From Planctomycetota bacterium (GTDB lineage Bacteria > Planctomycetota > PLA2): 58,608 nt of DNA. Below, in pieces: positions 42,801 to 50,981 of the stretch. Position 1 is the first letter of the stretch. Each line of letters starts with the position of its first letter. The DNA is taken from NCBI GenBank assembly GCA_021776735.1, contig JAJFFH010000001.1:1-58608 (forward strand), given 5' to 3'. The notes beneath the pieces were generated by a model. That model did not search any database, was not told where the DNA came from, and was given only the letters and a program-made list of their open reading frames with translations. The position numbers and the translations under genes were made by a program.

Positions 42801-43096
42801 GCCAGACGATCACGATGCGCTGTCGTGCCGCCCGCCGCATCCGCGGCCGCGTCGTGCAAGAAGACGGAACGCCGGCACCGAAAGCGCGCCTCGACATGGA
42901 GATCGACGGCCAGGGCTGGGGCTGGAACTGCGACAAGGAAGGCCGCTTCGACTTCCCGGCCCCCGGGGCCACCAGATCCATCGACTTCACTGTGACTTGG
43001 GAAGCCCCGGACGGCACGCGCCACGGCGCCATCCTGAAGGGCTACAGCCCCAACGCCCCGGAGCCGACGATTCACCTGACCAAACGAAACGACTGA
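39884..43096 (+). CDS. ECF sigma factor fused through one membrane segment to carboxypeptidase-regulatory-like domains
   Basis: The 1,070-residue protein is a full-length paralogue of 12190-15384. Sigma region 2 (FMVAVARDLLGDAARAEDVA, WFRAVARNLARTARRG) and region 4 (LPEPYRSTVIARYLEERSVA, DDVSRNTVKTRLRRALVRLR) occupy residues 15-160; a membrane helix (KLVAGALLAAGLLALLGWKL) lies at about 200-220. The remaining 850 residues are tandem Ig-fold units (GIVVDRAGAPVAGAVLQVVH, GQVIDAETKAPVAGARVGMN, GRVVNGEGRPVGAARVGMI). An internal ATG at 40469 (residue 196) sits just before the membrane helix, as in the paralogue, with GGGGG eight bases upstream. TACCGT lies eight bases before the ATG at 39884. No anti-sigma gene is nearby. 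Repeat J follows 11 bases after the stop. Confidence 0.85.
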   Translation: MSPPLSPDTLLEHRAFMVAVARDLLGDAARAEDVAQDGVLAALQSPPEGPNVRGWFRAVARNLARTARRGEVRRGARERAAARPEKLPPPSDRVARVELQRLVVDAVLALPEPYRSTVIARYLEERSVAEIAAADDVSRNTVKTRLRRALVRLRERLDVAHDGNSRAWSSLLFPMLVARNAAASAAATKATGAILMGTKGKLVAGALLAAGLLALLGWKLHDGDDPARGRASAREHAARVMPREVVAARQPEQDPLPAPVDLAKVDRDRDLHGIVVDRAGAPVAGAVLQVVHHPWKRTNILADFPGNSGVSTTSARDGTFRLTLRRGALVNLRARAKGLAPLETGALQAGEKVRVVLDAPASLTVTVLDHRREPVADTQVSLLRAGEGAKVNRELRTGPDGVAVFADLPRGVSVTVLATHPEHGALIDDPEAEAGAGVEIVLPQGIHFSGQVIDAETKAPVAGARVGMNWFMDPAVVTDAAGRFRLNGHMGRGVFHAFHVTADGYARSVKRAAGATTFVIELGRGARFSGRVVNGEGRPVGAARVGMIAEPNGSSGTFSNAYATSESDGRFECAWLAADLAHVLTIAADGLGRATRFVNAKRQTAEPVDLGDIVLVPGHAIEGVLLGADGLPVPRHEVILRGPRAPKVGGGPSLYARGNRETRRTDDLGRFRFRDLPSGHYELEAEREGGQAIKQRVLIRDRDVRDVELRFDDARTFTVFVTSERGGPVSEAVLRVRHEGGSGSATTNAEGVAVFQVKGVVRELEVWHVFDSGGVPPPPFGPVDPKVNLSAATTEMRLVLPVWERVGGRALLAGKPIDDAVVEIAWKDGSRETHTSSSGHFRDVAPPGTPLTVRVIGKLYEVRAGAYMTDHGYGSKPVQVVAGDLNVALDVVRVKEDRTLTVHVLDPNGAPLAGARVGYWPRSPQEKPAEERTNARGTLRLEGLPAREVSIYALVAEGAGFLGPRQQELIPNGQTITMRCRAARRIRGRVVQEDGTPAPKARLDMEIDGQGWGWNCDKEGRFDFPAPGATRSIDFTVTWEAPDGTRHGAILKGYSPNAPEPTIHLTKRND

Positions 43097-43107
43097 CAAC
43101 GGGCGGC

Positions 43108-43126
43108 AGCAAACGGACGGCGATGC
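43108..43126 (+). repeat. Gene-end repeat, copy J
   Basis: AGCAAACGGACGGCGATGC has one mismatch. It is in sense, 11 bases after the ECF fusion gene. AACGGA and CGGC of the core can pair with GCCG (43133-43136) and TCCGTT downstream. Confidence 0.85.
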
Positions 43127-43160
43127 CCCTCTGCCGGAAAATCCGTTAGTATTCGCTGTC

Positions 43161-44732
43161 ATGAGAATGCGTGCGACTGTTTGGATGCTCATCGTGGCCG
43201 TTCCTGTCGCTGCGGACGACCGCGTGGAGACGGCTGAGGCCGAGATCGACGTACTCAATCATCTGACGCTTGCGGTCGCGACCATGCTCGAGGGGGCGTC
43301 CGCGGCCAGTGTTCGGTCGAGCATCGTCGAGAACCTGCGCCATGACCCACGCTGGACCGAGGCGCGAAAATCCGTGGACCATGTCGTCGGCGCCTGCTCC
43401 GCGGGCGCCGACATCCAGGCGAAGATCGAGGGGATTCAGCGGGGCGTTGTCCGTGCGCGAGACGCTCATGGCAAGAAGCAGTTCTTCGGTGCTGTTACCG
43501 CGGCTGTGACTTTGGCGACGGGCGGAGCGGCTCTGCCCTTGCTCGCGGCAGCGCCGACCTTGCTTGGAACCGCTGACACCGCGGGTTCCGACGTAAAGCT
43601 GGTTCGCGCAGAGGAGGCGTGGCGGCGGACGTTGCTCGAGGCTGCGTTGGGACTCGAGCGGGCCAAGGAAACGGTGCGCAACAAGGCGTCGCTCTCGAAG
43701 AGACTGCTTGTCTCGCTTGCCGACGCTCGTACCTTCGCCCGGGTCATGCGGGACTACCGGGCTGCAGACGAGGTGAAGGTGCGTCGGCAGCTGTTGAAGA
43801 TGGCGCGGGCGACGAAGCGTTTTCCTCGGCTTCAGTTCACCCTGGCGATGTTGTACGCGGAGTCGAATCCACGCCGGTCGATGCGGCACCTGCGAAGGGC
43901 GTACGAGCAGTGCGGCGGTGTGCTGGAGACCGACCACGTCGCTGCGGAGAGTGCGTTCCGGCTCGGCCTGGACGCCTTGGTCGAGGCGGGGTGGTCAAGC
44001 GGGAAGCGAGAAGAATTGCTGGTTGACGCCGGAAAATGGAGCGATAGGTGTCTCGACGCCCGGCCCAAGGACGGTCGTGCACATGTGCTCGCTGCGGCGA
44101 TCACTGCGGAAGAAGACGGTGAGTTCGACGAGCTCGTCGATGTCTGCCTTGAGACACTTGAGATCGATGACGGCGACGGTTGGTCGCACGCGGTTCTCGC
44201 CATGACCCTTGCGCGAACCGGGCGGACGAAGGAAGCGGTCGAGAATCTCAGGCAGGCGTTGAGTCGGCATCCCATGCTTGCCCCCGCATTGGCTACGTCC
44301 TTTTTTGGTCACGTGAAGAAGCCGGACGCGCTCGTGCGCGTGCTTGCGCCGCGAATCAAGTCCGAGGTTGAGCAAAGGGGAGGCGCGAGCGTGCCGGTCG
44401 TGACGAACGACGGTTCGTATCCGTTGGTCGATGGTCGAGTCGTTGCGGGCAACAGGGCTAGTCGTCCGTTTCTGCGATTGGAAACCGGGGACCGCCGCGC
44501 TGCGGAGGGGCTTCGACACGCGAACACGCGGGCGGTCTTCGTCTACGCCGCCAACGGGTTTGCGGCAGCTCAGAAACAGGGAGCACCTCTACCCGCATTG
44601 CTTCCGATGTCGATGCCGGGGTTCCAGGCGTGGCCTCCCGTCAACGTGCGGGTGGGCGACGCGCGAGTGCGGGCTCAGGTCGTCAACGATGGCGGGAGGC
44701 TGCGGGTGTACCTGTTGCGGACCGTGCAATGA
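43161..44732 (+). CDS. Secreted TPR-type helical-repeat protein
   Basis: The 523-residue product has a signal peptide (RATVWMLIVAVPVAA), a hydrophobic internal segment (FGAVTAAVTLATGGAALPLL, about 115-140) that could be a membrane hairpin, and TPR-like helix pairs (FPRLQFTLAMLYAESNPRRS, KDGRAHVLAAAITAEEDGEF, GWSHAVLAMTLARTGRTKEA). The last 130 residues form a different, beta-rich unit (VPVVTNDGSYPLVDGRVVAG). Its stop overlaps the start of the C2-like gene (ATGA), so the two proteins probably work together. TAGTAT lies eight bases before the ATG. The function is unknown. Confidence 0.75.
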   Translation: MRMRATVWMLIVAVPVAADDRVETAEAEIDVLNHLTLAVATMLEGASAASVRSSIVENLRHDPRWTEARKSVDHVVGACSAGADIQAKIEGIQRGVVRARDAHGKKQFFGAVTAAVTLATGGAALPLLAAAPTLLGTADTAGSDVKLVRAEEAWRRTLLEAALGLERAKETVRNKASLSKRLLVSLADARTFARVMRDYRAADEVKVRRQLLKMARATKRFPRLQFTLAMLYAESNPRRSMRHLRRAYEQCGGVLETDHVAAESAFRLGLDALVEAGWSSGKREELLVDAGKWSDRCLDARPKDGRAHVLAAAITAEEDGEFDELVDVCLETLEIDDGDGWSHAVLAMTLARTGRTKEAVENLRQALSRHPMLAPALATSFFGHVKKPDALVRVLAPRIKSEVEQRGGASVPVVTNDGSYPLVDGRVVAGNRASRPFLRLETGDRRAAEGLRHANTRAVFVYAANGFAAAQKQGAPLPALLPMSMPGFQAWPPVNVRVGDARVRAQVVNDGGRLRVYLLRTVQ

Positions 44733-45313
44733 AACGAGTCCGACTGACGTTGCGGACGACATCCATGGGACGGAAGTACTCGCGAACCGTCAGGGCGAGG
44801 GTGTGGCCCCGTGGGTTGCCGCTTCTCGGTACTCTCTCTGCGGACATGGGCAGGGCCATGGTTGATTCTGGCGGCTACGAATTGCTTGCCGAGTCGTTGG
44901 CGGGGAAGGGTTCGACCCGTGGTGTCGCGGAGACGGGTGTGAGGCGAGTCAGGTTGGTCCTTCGCGGTCTCCGTCTGGCCGCGGCCGATTTCGCGGGGAA
45001 CGATGACGGTCGTGGTGCCCCGGAGCTCTTCGTGAAGGTCCGGAAGAACGGCAAGATAGCCCTGAACACGACTCGGCGATTCGCGCAGGATCAGTTTGCC
45101 GTCGTCTATTCGACCCCGCGTCCCGCTTTCGACTTGGTCATGACCGGTGCCGACGTGCTCAGGATCGAGGTCTGGGACAAGGATCTGATGAACCACGATC
45201 AGCTCGTGGCGTGGATCGTGAAACTAAAACACATCGGACGCCCCGGTTCTCCGCTGAAGCTCACGAGTCAGGGGGGCACAGTCGTTGAGTTCGCGACCCG
45301 GCCGCTGAAGTAG
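44729..45313 (+). CDS. C2-domain-like protein, translationally coupled to the TPR protein
   Basis: The 194-residue product has a basic N-terminal 85 residues and a C-terminal domain with C2-like features: RLVLRGLRLAAADFAGNDDG, APELFVKVRKNGK, FDLVMTGADVLRIEVWDKDL and MNHDQLVAWIVKL. In C2 domains the aspartates of the first and third loops (here DDG and VWDKD) bind calcium and membranes. No signal peptide is present, though its operon partner is exported. The ATG at 44729 overlaps the preceding TGA. The C2 call is by pattern only. Confidence 0.6.
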   Translation: MKRVRLTLRTTSMGRKYSRTVRARVWPRGLPLLGTLSADMGRAMVDSGGYELLAESLAGKGSTRGVAETGVRRVRLVLRGLRLAAADFAGNDDGRGAPELFVKVRKNGKIALNTTRRFAQDQFAVVYSTPRPAFDLVMTGADVLRIEVWDKDLMNHDQLVAWIVKLKHIGRPGSPLKLTSQGGTVVEFATRPLK

Positions 45314-45332
45314 AGCGACTCGATTCCACAAA

Positions 45333-45351
45333 ACATCGCCGTCCGTTTGCT
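45333..45351 (-). repeat. Gene-end repeat, copy K
   Basis: Perfect consensus copy in a convergent gap. It is in sense, 16 bases after the stop of the phosphodiesterase gene 45368-46684. Confidence 0.88.
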
Positions 45352-45367
45352 GTTGGTTCTCTTGGCC

Positions 45368-46684
45368 TCACTCCAACGCACGCAGGACGGCGTCGTAGAC
45401 CTCGGCCATCTTGCGCGGGCGGTCGCCGTCGCCGATCAGGATCGGACCTTCTTCCGGGGTCTTGGGCAGCAAGCCGTGGGAGCCGCGGACCAGGCTTGCG
45501 TCGAGCGGGATGACATCGAGGAGCGTGCGGAGGCCGAGCTTTTTTTTGGCGAGGAGCCAGGCGATGCGGGCTTTCGACGCGTTCGAGAACAGTTCCACGG
45601 GGTCGTAGCCGGGTTTCTTGTGGATGTCGACGCAGCGGGCGAAATCCGGCGCCTTTTGGTCGCCCAGCCAGTAGTAGTAGGTGAACCAGCGGTCCCGGGC
45701 GCTCAGCGCGACGAGGTCGCCCGCTCTTGCGTGGTCGAGTCCCGCGGCCTTCTTGTCGATGACATTTTCGAGGATCTCGGCGACGCCGTCGAGTTGTTCG
45801 AGCACGCGCCGGGCGCGCTCGATGGCCTCGCCGTCCTTGGCGTACACATGCGCAATCTGGTGATCGCACACCGCGAAGGCGCGTGAGCGGTAGGTGTCGA
45901 GCAGCTCGCCGACGGGGTTGTCGATGACCTCGAGCAGTCCGGCGCGGCGCAGGGCGCGGTTGATTTCGACGGCACCAGTGACCGGGTCGATGCCGTACTC
46001 GGACACGACGAGGATCTTGTGGTCCTGGGCGGCGTCGAGGATGCGGCCCGCTTCGTGGTCCACGGCGCGTACCTGCTTCGGGATGCGCGGATCGTCGGGC
46101 CCGAAGCGTTGCAGGTCGTAGTCGAGGTGCGGCAGGTAGACGAGCGTGAGGCGCGGGCCAAAGCGCTGCATGACCTCGATCGTGGCGTCGGTGATCCACC
46201 TTGTGGATTCGATGCCCGACATCGGGCCCCAGAAGTGAAAGAGCGGGAAGCGGCCGAACTTGTCCTGGAGTTCGCGCCCAAGCTCGGGCGGGTTGGTGTA
46301 GACATCGGGAATCTTGCGGCCGTCCGCGGGGTACGCGGGGCGCTCCGCGACGCTGACGCGCGCGGTCGTGGCCATGTTGTGGCGCCAAAAAAGCACGGCC
46401 GCGTCGCCGTCCACCGCGTCCCAGAGTCGCGGCCCGCGAATGAGCCGGTTGGACGGGCGCCAAAAAAAGACTTCGTTCAGCTCGCGGAAGTACCAGCCGT
46501 TGGCCACGATGCCGTGCTCGCTCGGCGCGGTTCCGGTAAGGATTGTGGCCTCGCAGGTCGAGGTGACCGCGGGCAGGGGTGGCATGAGGGGGGCGGGGGC
46601 GCCGAGTGCGGAGAGCCGGGGCGCGTGCTTGAGCAGGCGCGGCGTGAGGCCGACCACATTCAGGAGCAAGACGTTGCGCGCCAC
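45368..46684 (-). CDS. Alkaline-phosphatase-superfamily phosphodiesterase (EboF/nucleotide-pyrophosphatase type)
   Basis: The 438-residue protein belongs to the type I phosphodiesterase/nucleotide pyrophosphatase group: VLLLNVVGLTPRLLKHAPRL, PLPAVTSTCEATILTGTAPS (the Thr/Ser nucleophile region), EHGIVANGWYFRELNEVFFW, VYLPHLDYDLQRFGPDD, KILVVSEYGIDPVTGAVEIN and IPLDASLVRGSHGLLP with late metal-binding Asp and His. It closely follows the layout of EboF-like proteins, found beside prenyltransferase genes of the Ebo metabolite-transport cluster, but no other ebo gene is present. The GTG start is chosen because TATCCT lies six bases upstream and the family N-terminus begins there. Confidence 0.85.
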   Translation of the reverse strand: MARNVLLLNVVGLTPRLLKHAPRLSALGAPAPLMPPLPAVTSTCEATILTGTAPSEHGIVANGWYFRELNEVFFWRPSNRLIRGPRLWDAVDGDAAVLFWRHNMATTARVSVAERPAYPADGRKIPDVYTNPPELGRELQDKFGRFPLFHFWGPMSGIESTRWITDATIEVMQRFGPRLTLVYLPHLDYDLQRFGPDDPRIPKQVRAVDHEAGRILDAAQDHKILVVSEYGIDPVTGAVEINRALRRAGLLEVIDNPVGELLDTYRSRAFAVCDHQIAHVYAKDGEAIERARRVLEQLDGVAEILENVIDKKAAGLDHARAGDLVALSARDRWFTYYYWLGDQKAPDFARCVDIHKKPGYDPVELFSNASKARIAWLLAKKKLGLRTLLDVIPLDASLVRGSHGLLPKTPEEGPILIGDGDRPRKMAEVYDAVLRALE

Positions 46685-46690
46685 CTGCGC

Positions 46691-46696
46691 AGGATA
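46691..46696 (-). promoter_or_regulatory. -10-like hexamer, leaderless start
   Basis: TATCCT lies six bases before the GTG at 46684 on the reverse strand. Confidence 0.45.
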
Positions 46697-46831
46697 CCGT
46701 CCGTCTCAATCTGGACGCGAAACGACTTCCGGCGCTGGGAGCGGAGGCGGTAGTTGTTATTCTGGGGCCTCGCGGGTCGAGTCCCCAGCCGTCGCCCTTA
46801 TGGAAACACGGCCTAGCTACGGAGATCGCAA

Positions 46832-47887
46832 ATGTCGTACGGAAGAATCCAGGAAGTACTCGGCGAGGAGGCGGCGGGCCTGCTCGGCCACGAATGCAAG
46901 ACGGTCTCGAAGGACGACCTCCACCTGCCGGGGCCGGATTTTGTCGGCCGCGTCTTCGCGCAGAGCGACCGCAGTCCCGCGGTGCTGCGCAACCTGCAAA
47001 CGATCTACGACCACGGCAGGCTCGCCGGCACGGGATACGTTTCCATCCTGCCGGTGGATCAGGGCATCGAGCACTCGGGCGGCGCTTCGTTCGCGCCCAA
47101 CCCGATCTACTTTGATCCCGCCAACATCTGCGAGCTGGCGCTCGAGGGCGGCTGCAACGCCGTCGCTTCCACGCTCGGTGTGCTCGGCGCCGTGTCGCGC
47201 CAGTACGCCCACCGGATTCCGTTCATCCTGAAGTTCAACCACAACGAGCTGCTCACCTATCCGGCGGACGCTGACCAGGTAATCTTCGGGAGCATCGAGC
47301 AGGCCTTCAACATGGGCTGCGTCGCCGTCGGGGCGACGATCTACTGGGGTTCGGACAACGCCGACCGCCAGCTTCAGGAGGTCTCGATGGCCTTCGAAAA
47401 AGCGCACGAGCTCGGCATGGTCACGATTCTCTGGTGCTACCTGCGCAACTCCGCGTTCAAGAAGGACGGCGTCGACTACCACGCCGCGGCCGATCTCACC
47501 GGCCAGGCGAACCATCTCGGCGTGACCCTGCAGGCCGACATCATCAAGCAGAAGCTGCCCACCAACAACGGCGGCTACCCCGCGATCAACTTCGGCAAGA
47601 CGCACGACAAGGTCTACAGCGAGCTGTCGAGCGATCATCCGATCGACCTGTGCCGCTACCAGGTCGTGAACTGCTACATGGGCCGCTCCGGCCTGATCAA
47701 CTCCGGCGGGGCGTCGGGCGGCAACGACCTTCAGGACGCGTGCGCGACGGCGGTGGTCAACAAACGCGCCGGCGGCTGCGGTCTCATCTCCGGTCGCAAG
47801 GCGTTCCAAAAGCCGATGGCCGAGGGTGTCCAACTTCTCAACACGATCCAGGACGTCTACCTGTGTGACGACGTCACGATTGCCTAG
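46832..47887 (+). CDS. fbaB: Fructose-bisphosphate aldolase, class I (FbaB type)
   Basis: The 351-residue enzyme matches the archaeal/FbaB-type class I aldolase: [88 protein letters not shown] and [20 protein letters not shown]. It cleaves fructose-1,6-bisphosphate into dihydroxyacetone phosphate and glyceraldehyde-3-phosphate through a lysine Schiff base, in glycolysis and gluconeogenesis, in the cytosol. GGAG lies upstream of the ATG. A small membrane-anchored gene follows 12 bases after the stop. It is the only clear central-metabolism gene in the window besides the thiolase. Confidence 0.96.
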   Translation: MSYGRIQEVLGEEAAGLLGHECKTVSKDDLHLPGPDFVGRVFAQSDRSPAVLRNLQTIYDHGRLAGTGYVSILPVDQGIEHSGGASFAPNPIYFDPANICELALEGGCNAVASTLGVLGAVSRQYAHRIPFILKFNHNELLTYPADADQVIFGSIEQAFNMGCVAVGATIYWGSDNADRQLQEVSMAFEKAHELGMVTILWCYLRNSAFKKDGVDYHAAADLTGQANHLGVTLQADIIKQKLPTNNGGYPAINFGKTHDKVYSELSSDHPIDLCRYQVVNCYMGRSGLINSGGASGGNDLQDACATAVVNKRAGGCGLISGRKAFQKPMAEGVQLLNTIQDVYLCDDVTIA

Positions 47888-47899
47888 CCCGGACCTGCC

Positions 47900-48310
47900 A
47901 TGAACCGCAGCGGAATCAAGGGACTCATCGCGCTGGTCGTGGGGTTGCCGCTGCTGTTCGTGATCTTGGCGAAGGTGCTGCCCGACCCGGACGAGGAAGA
48001 AAAACCGAGCCGCCCGGTCCGCATGGAGCTGCGCGTCGTGGCCTGGGACATCCAGACCGGACAGCAGCTCAAGAAGGCGCTCGTCCAGGTCGGTCGGATT
48101 CATCGGGAGCGGTTTCGGATGGAAACCGAGGCCGAAGCAGGCACGCTGGCAGCGTCGCTCAAGATCCGGCGCGCGTTGTTGACCGAGAAAAACACGAAGC
48201 TGCGGATCTCCGCCGACGGCTACAAGCTCAGCGAGCAGGACCTGAAGACCGCGCTCGCGAAGTGGAAAACCGGCGGGCTGCCCCTGCGGGTCGCTCTCGT
48301 TCCCGAGTAG
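47900..48310 (+). CDS. Small membrane-anchored protein of unknown function
   Basis: The 136-residue product has one N-terminal helix (GLIALVVGLPLLFVILAKVL), an acidic linker (PDPDEEEKP) and a soluble domain starting with MELRVVAWDIQTGQQLKKAL and ending with LPLRVALVPE, whose alternating strands suggest an Ig-like or carboxypeptidase-regulatory-like fold. It starts 12 bases after the aldolase gene and is probably co-transcribed, but nothing links it to glycolysis. A perfect hairpin follows. Confidence 0.65.
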   Translation: MNRSGIKGLIALVVGLPLLFVILAKVLPDPDEEEKPSRPVRMELRVVAWDIQTGQQLKKALVQVGRIHRERFRMETEAEAGTLAASLKIRRALLTEKNTKLRISADGYKLSEQDLKTALAKWKTGGLPLRVALVPE

Positions 48311-48324
48311 CGGGCCATGCGGGT

Positions 48325-48345
48325 CAATAAGCCCCGCTTATTGAA
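48325..48345 (+). terminator. Hairpin after the aldolase operon
   Basis: TCAATAAGC (48325-48333) pairs perfectly with GCTTATTGA (48337-48345) around a CCC loop, 15 bases after the stop. No T-run follows, so intrinsic termination is uncertain; the symmetric site could also bind a protein. Confidence 0.5.
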
Positions 48346-48386
48346 TGAATAGGTGTGTTTGAGGGGGTGCGGGGGCCATGGGGCGC

Positions 48387-48392
48387 TACGCT
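48387..48392 (+). promoter_or_regulatory. -10-like hexamer, leaderless start
   Basis: TACGCT lies six bases before the ATG at 48399, with no Shine-Dalgarno sequence. Confidence 0.45.
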
Positions 48393-48398
48393 ATCGGC

Positions 48399-50981
48399 AT
48401 GAAACGCTGGTCGCTGCTGCTTCTCTCGCTCGTCGTTCTTCCCGTTGCGTACGCGGACGAACCGGACACCACGGTCTACGTCCGGGTGCCGTTTTCCGCA
48501 CTCGGGCGTGCGCTGTCGAACTTGGGCTGGGGGCACGCGTACGTGTTCAGCGAGACTCCCGGATTCAGGGCGAGAGGCGAAGAATCCCTCTGGTTTGCGG
48601 CGCGCCCCGGCGGTCCGGTCTCCGGCGCCATGGCCTGGGAGGATGGAGGCCGATGGAATCACGTACGCTTCACAATTGCCGATCCGTCCGCGTACGCCAC
48701 GGACAAGGCGGCGTACGACAAGGCCCGCGCCGAGTACTACGGCGATCTCTTGGGGGCCCGCGTTCCTGGGGCGGCGTTGTTTCGAGCCCGGCGCAGCAGC
48801 ATCCTCGGGGCCGAGGCGGGCGCGGAGCCCAACGTGCGGCGTTGGCAACGGCCCCGGCGGGGGAGTTCGTACGACCTGTTCACTGGCGGGCGCGCGTTCA
48901 CCGAGAACCTGCAACTCGACCGCAACCTGCCCGCTGCCGCCGCCGCCGAAGCGACGATCGCGCTCGAGACCATCAAGGGCATCACGGTCAAGCCGTACGA
49001 GTGGAAGCTGCCGACCTCGCCCATTGCCGTGGATCGGCTCGCCGCGTTCGTGCCCGAGGACCAGTACGCCGTGTTCTTTGCCTCGCCCGAGGCCTTGCGC
49101 GAGACGTTGGCGCTGCTGCAGGACCAGGGCACGCCGCTTCTTTCCTGGATCGAGCCGCGCGCGGAGGATCACCGGGTTCTGGAACGCTACGAGCGCCAGC
49201 TCGCCCTCGATCTCGCGGCGCTTCCCGGGAAGACGGTCGCCGTCACCGGCTCCGATCCGTACTTCGAGGGCGGTACCGACATCGCGCTGATTCTCGAGGG
49301 CGTGGCGTGCAAGGACCTGCCGCAGCCGGCCGGTGTGCGCGCCGTGCGCGGCAAGGCAGCGGGCCTCGCGTGGCACGGATTCGTGTCCGGTCAGCGTGTC
49401 GTGTCGTCGTTTCGCGCGGATGTCAACGGCGACGCTGTCGTCTCGAACTCGCGCGCGCAGCTTGAGCGGATCCTCGCTGTCGCCCAAAAAGCATCGCCGT
49501 CCTTGGCTGTCCTCGACGAGTACCGCTTTTTCCGCCACCGCTACCCCTTGGGGAAAGACGCGGCGTTTTTGATGGTGCCCGACGCGGCGATCCGGAAGTG
49601 GTGCAGCCCGAAGTGGCGCATCGCGACGGCGCGGCGGCAAGTGGCGCTGTCGGAGCTGCTCGACCGCCAGGTGCGGCGCGCGGACGGCGCGAAGGGCGCT
49701 CCCGTGCAGGCGAAGACGATCGACCTCGCGTTGCGGCTCGATGGGGAACAGGTCGTGTCCGACGTCTACGGCACGGCGGATTTCCTGACGCCGATCGCCG
49801 AGCTGGCCCTCGACAAGGTGACCGCGGAGGAGGCGCGCCTGTACGAGCGCTGGCGCAACGGCTACGAGAGCAATTGGAGCGGCTTTTTCGATCCGATCGC
49901 GGCGCGGCTGGCGACGGGCGACGACGGCGTCGATTTCGACGTCAGCGTGATGCCGCTCATCGACAACAGCGACTACCGCGAGTTCATCGAGGTCGCGCGC
50001 GGCGTGAAGATCGGTGCGGACGCCGGCGATCGTCATCCGGAGAGCCTGCTGCACGTAACGTTCGCGATCGACGCGGACAGCAAGCCCGTCAAGCGGGCGT
50101 GGCGGTTCGTCGCCGGAATGACCGGGCTTGAGATCAACCCGATGGCGTGGCTCGGCACGTCGTGGTCGGTCCACGTCGATGCCGACCCGTTCTTCGACGA
50201 GATGGCGCGCGCCGACGATCCCGAGGATTTTTTCGAGAAGAACTGGCACCGGTTCCCGGGGGCGCTGCAATGCGAGGTCAGGAACGCGGGGAAGCTCGCG
50301 CTGTTCTTGATCGGCATGCGCCGCTGGATCGAGCAGACCGTGCCGGACTGGACGACGTGGAGCATCCACGAGCACGCCGGCAAGAAGTACACCACGATTC
50401 GCGTCAAGGGCCCGGCGGACTGGAACCTCGACAAGCTGCGAATCCATTACGCGGTCGCGGAGAACGGCCTCACCGTGACCATCAACGAGAACATGATGAA
50501 GCGGGCGCTGGACCGAGCGGTCCGACTCGGAAAAGAGCAGACGGACGGCGATGTTTCGCCGGCCCGCTCCAACATGGTCGCGCAGCCGTGGCTTGGCGAG
50601 CACCTCGGCTTGCACGGCAAGCGCGCGCTCGTGGAACTATTCGACCGCGTCGTCGGCAGCCAGTCGTTTTCCGCGCAGATGCGCCGGCACTGCTACCGGA
50701 ACCTCTACATCTTGAACGAGTGGAAGCGCCTGTATCCGAACGACGATCCCGTCGCCGTTCACCAGAAGGTCTTCGGCACGCGCCTGCTATGCCCCGGCGG
50801 CGGCAAGTACGTCTGGAACGAAAAGGCGCACACGATGGAGTCCACGGTCTTCGGCCACCCGGCGGCCGCGAAAAAGGCCAAGCTCAATCCGGCCTACATG
50901 AAGTGGGCCGCCCTGAACGCGGGCGCCACCTTCGAAGCGGACGGCCTGCGAGCGCGGCTGCGCCTGGCCCGCGCTAGGTGA
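48399..50981 (+). CDS. Large secreted protein of unknown function, carrying the dispersed repeat in frame
   Basis: The 860-residue protein begins with a signal peptide (RWSLLLLSLVVLPVAYA). I recognise no catalytic family; the sequence is mixed alpha/beta, with segments such as AAFVPEDQYAVFFASPEALR and LEINPMAWLGTSWSVHVDAD and a C-terminal basic part (NMVAQPWLGEHLGLHGKRAL, NPAYMKWAALNAGATFEADG). The pattern (a long pseudo-repeat with 'VFFAS...' strands) recalls the DUF3352-like proteins of planctomycetes, but this is weak. At about residues 712-722 the dispersed repeat L is read through as KEQTDGDVS without breaking the frame. The start is supported by TACGCT six bases upstream. The last eight bases overlap the end of the convergent gene. 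Confidence 0.72.
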   Translation: MKRWSLLLLSLVVLPVAYADEPDTTVYVRVPFSALGRALSNLGWGHAYVFSETPGFRARGEESLWFAARPGGPVSGAMAWEDGGRWNHVRFTIADPSAYATDKAAYDKARAEYYGDLLGARVPGAALFRARRSSILGAEAGAEPNVRRWQRPRRGSSYDLFTGGRAFTENLQLDRNLPAAAAAEATIALETIKGITVKPYEWKLPTSPIAVDRLAAFVPEDQYAVFFASPEALRETLALLQDQGTPLLSWIEPRAEDHRVLERYERQLALDLAALPGKTVAVTGSDPYFEGGTDIALILEGVACKDLPQPAGVRAVRGKAAGLAWHGFVSGQRVVSSFRADVNGDAVVSNSRAQLERILAVAQKASPSLAVLDEYRFFRHRYPLGKDAAFLMVPDAAIRKWCSPKWRIATARRQVALSELLDRQVRRADGAKGAPVQAKTIDLALRLDGEQVVSDVYGTADFLTPIAELALDKVTAEEARLYERWRNGYESNWSGFFDPIAARLATGDDGVDFDVSVMPLIDNSDYREFIEVARGVKIGADAGDRHPESLLHVTFAIDADSKPVKRAWRFVAGMTGLEINPMAWLGTSWSVHVDADPFFDEMARADDPEDFFEKNWHRFPGALQCEVRNAGKLALFLIGMRRWIEQTVPDWTTWSIHEHAGKKYTTIRVKGPADWNLDKLRIHYAVAENGLTVTINENMMKRALDRAVRLGKEQTDGDVSPARSNMVAQPWLGEHLGLHGKRALVELFDRVVGSQSFSAQMRRHCYRNLYILNEWKRLYPNDDPVAVHQKVFGTRLLCPGGGKYVWNEKAHTMESTVFGHPAAAKKAKLNPAYMKWAALNAGATFEADGLRARLRLARAR
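50536..50554 (+). repeat. Gene-end repeat, copy L, inside a coding region
   Basis: AGCAGACGGACGGCGATGT has one mismatch to consensus. It is in the middle of an open gene and encodes EQTDGDV. CGGCGA pairs with TCGCCG just after the core (50547-50562). Confidence 0.85.

Noticed and set aside
46700..46720. GACGGACGGTAT upstream of the phosphodiesterase gene as a repeat copy
   Set aside because: Lacks GCGAT; the overlap is better explained by the TATCCT start signal.
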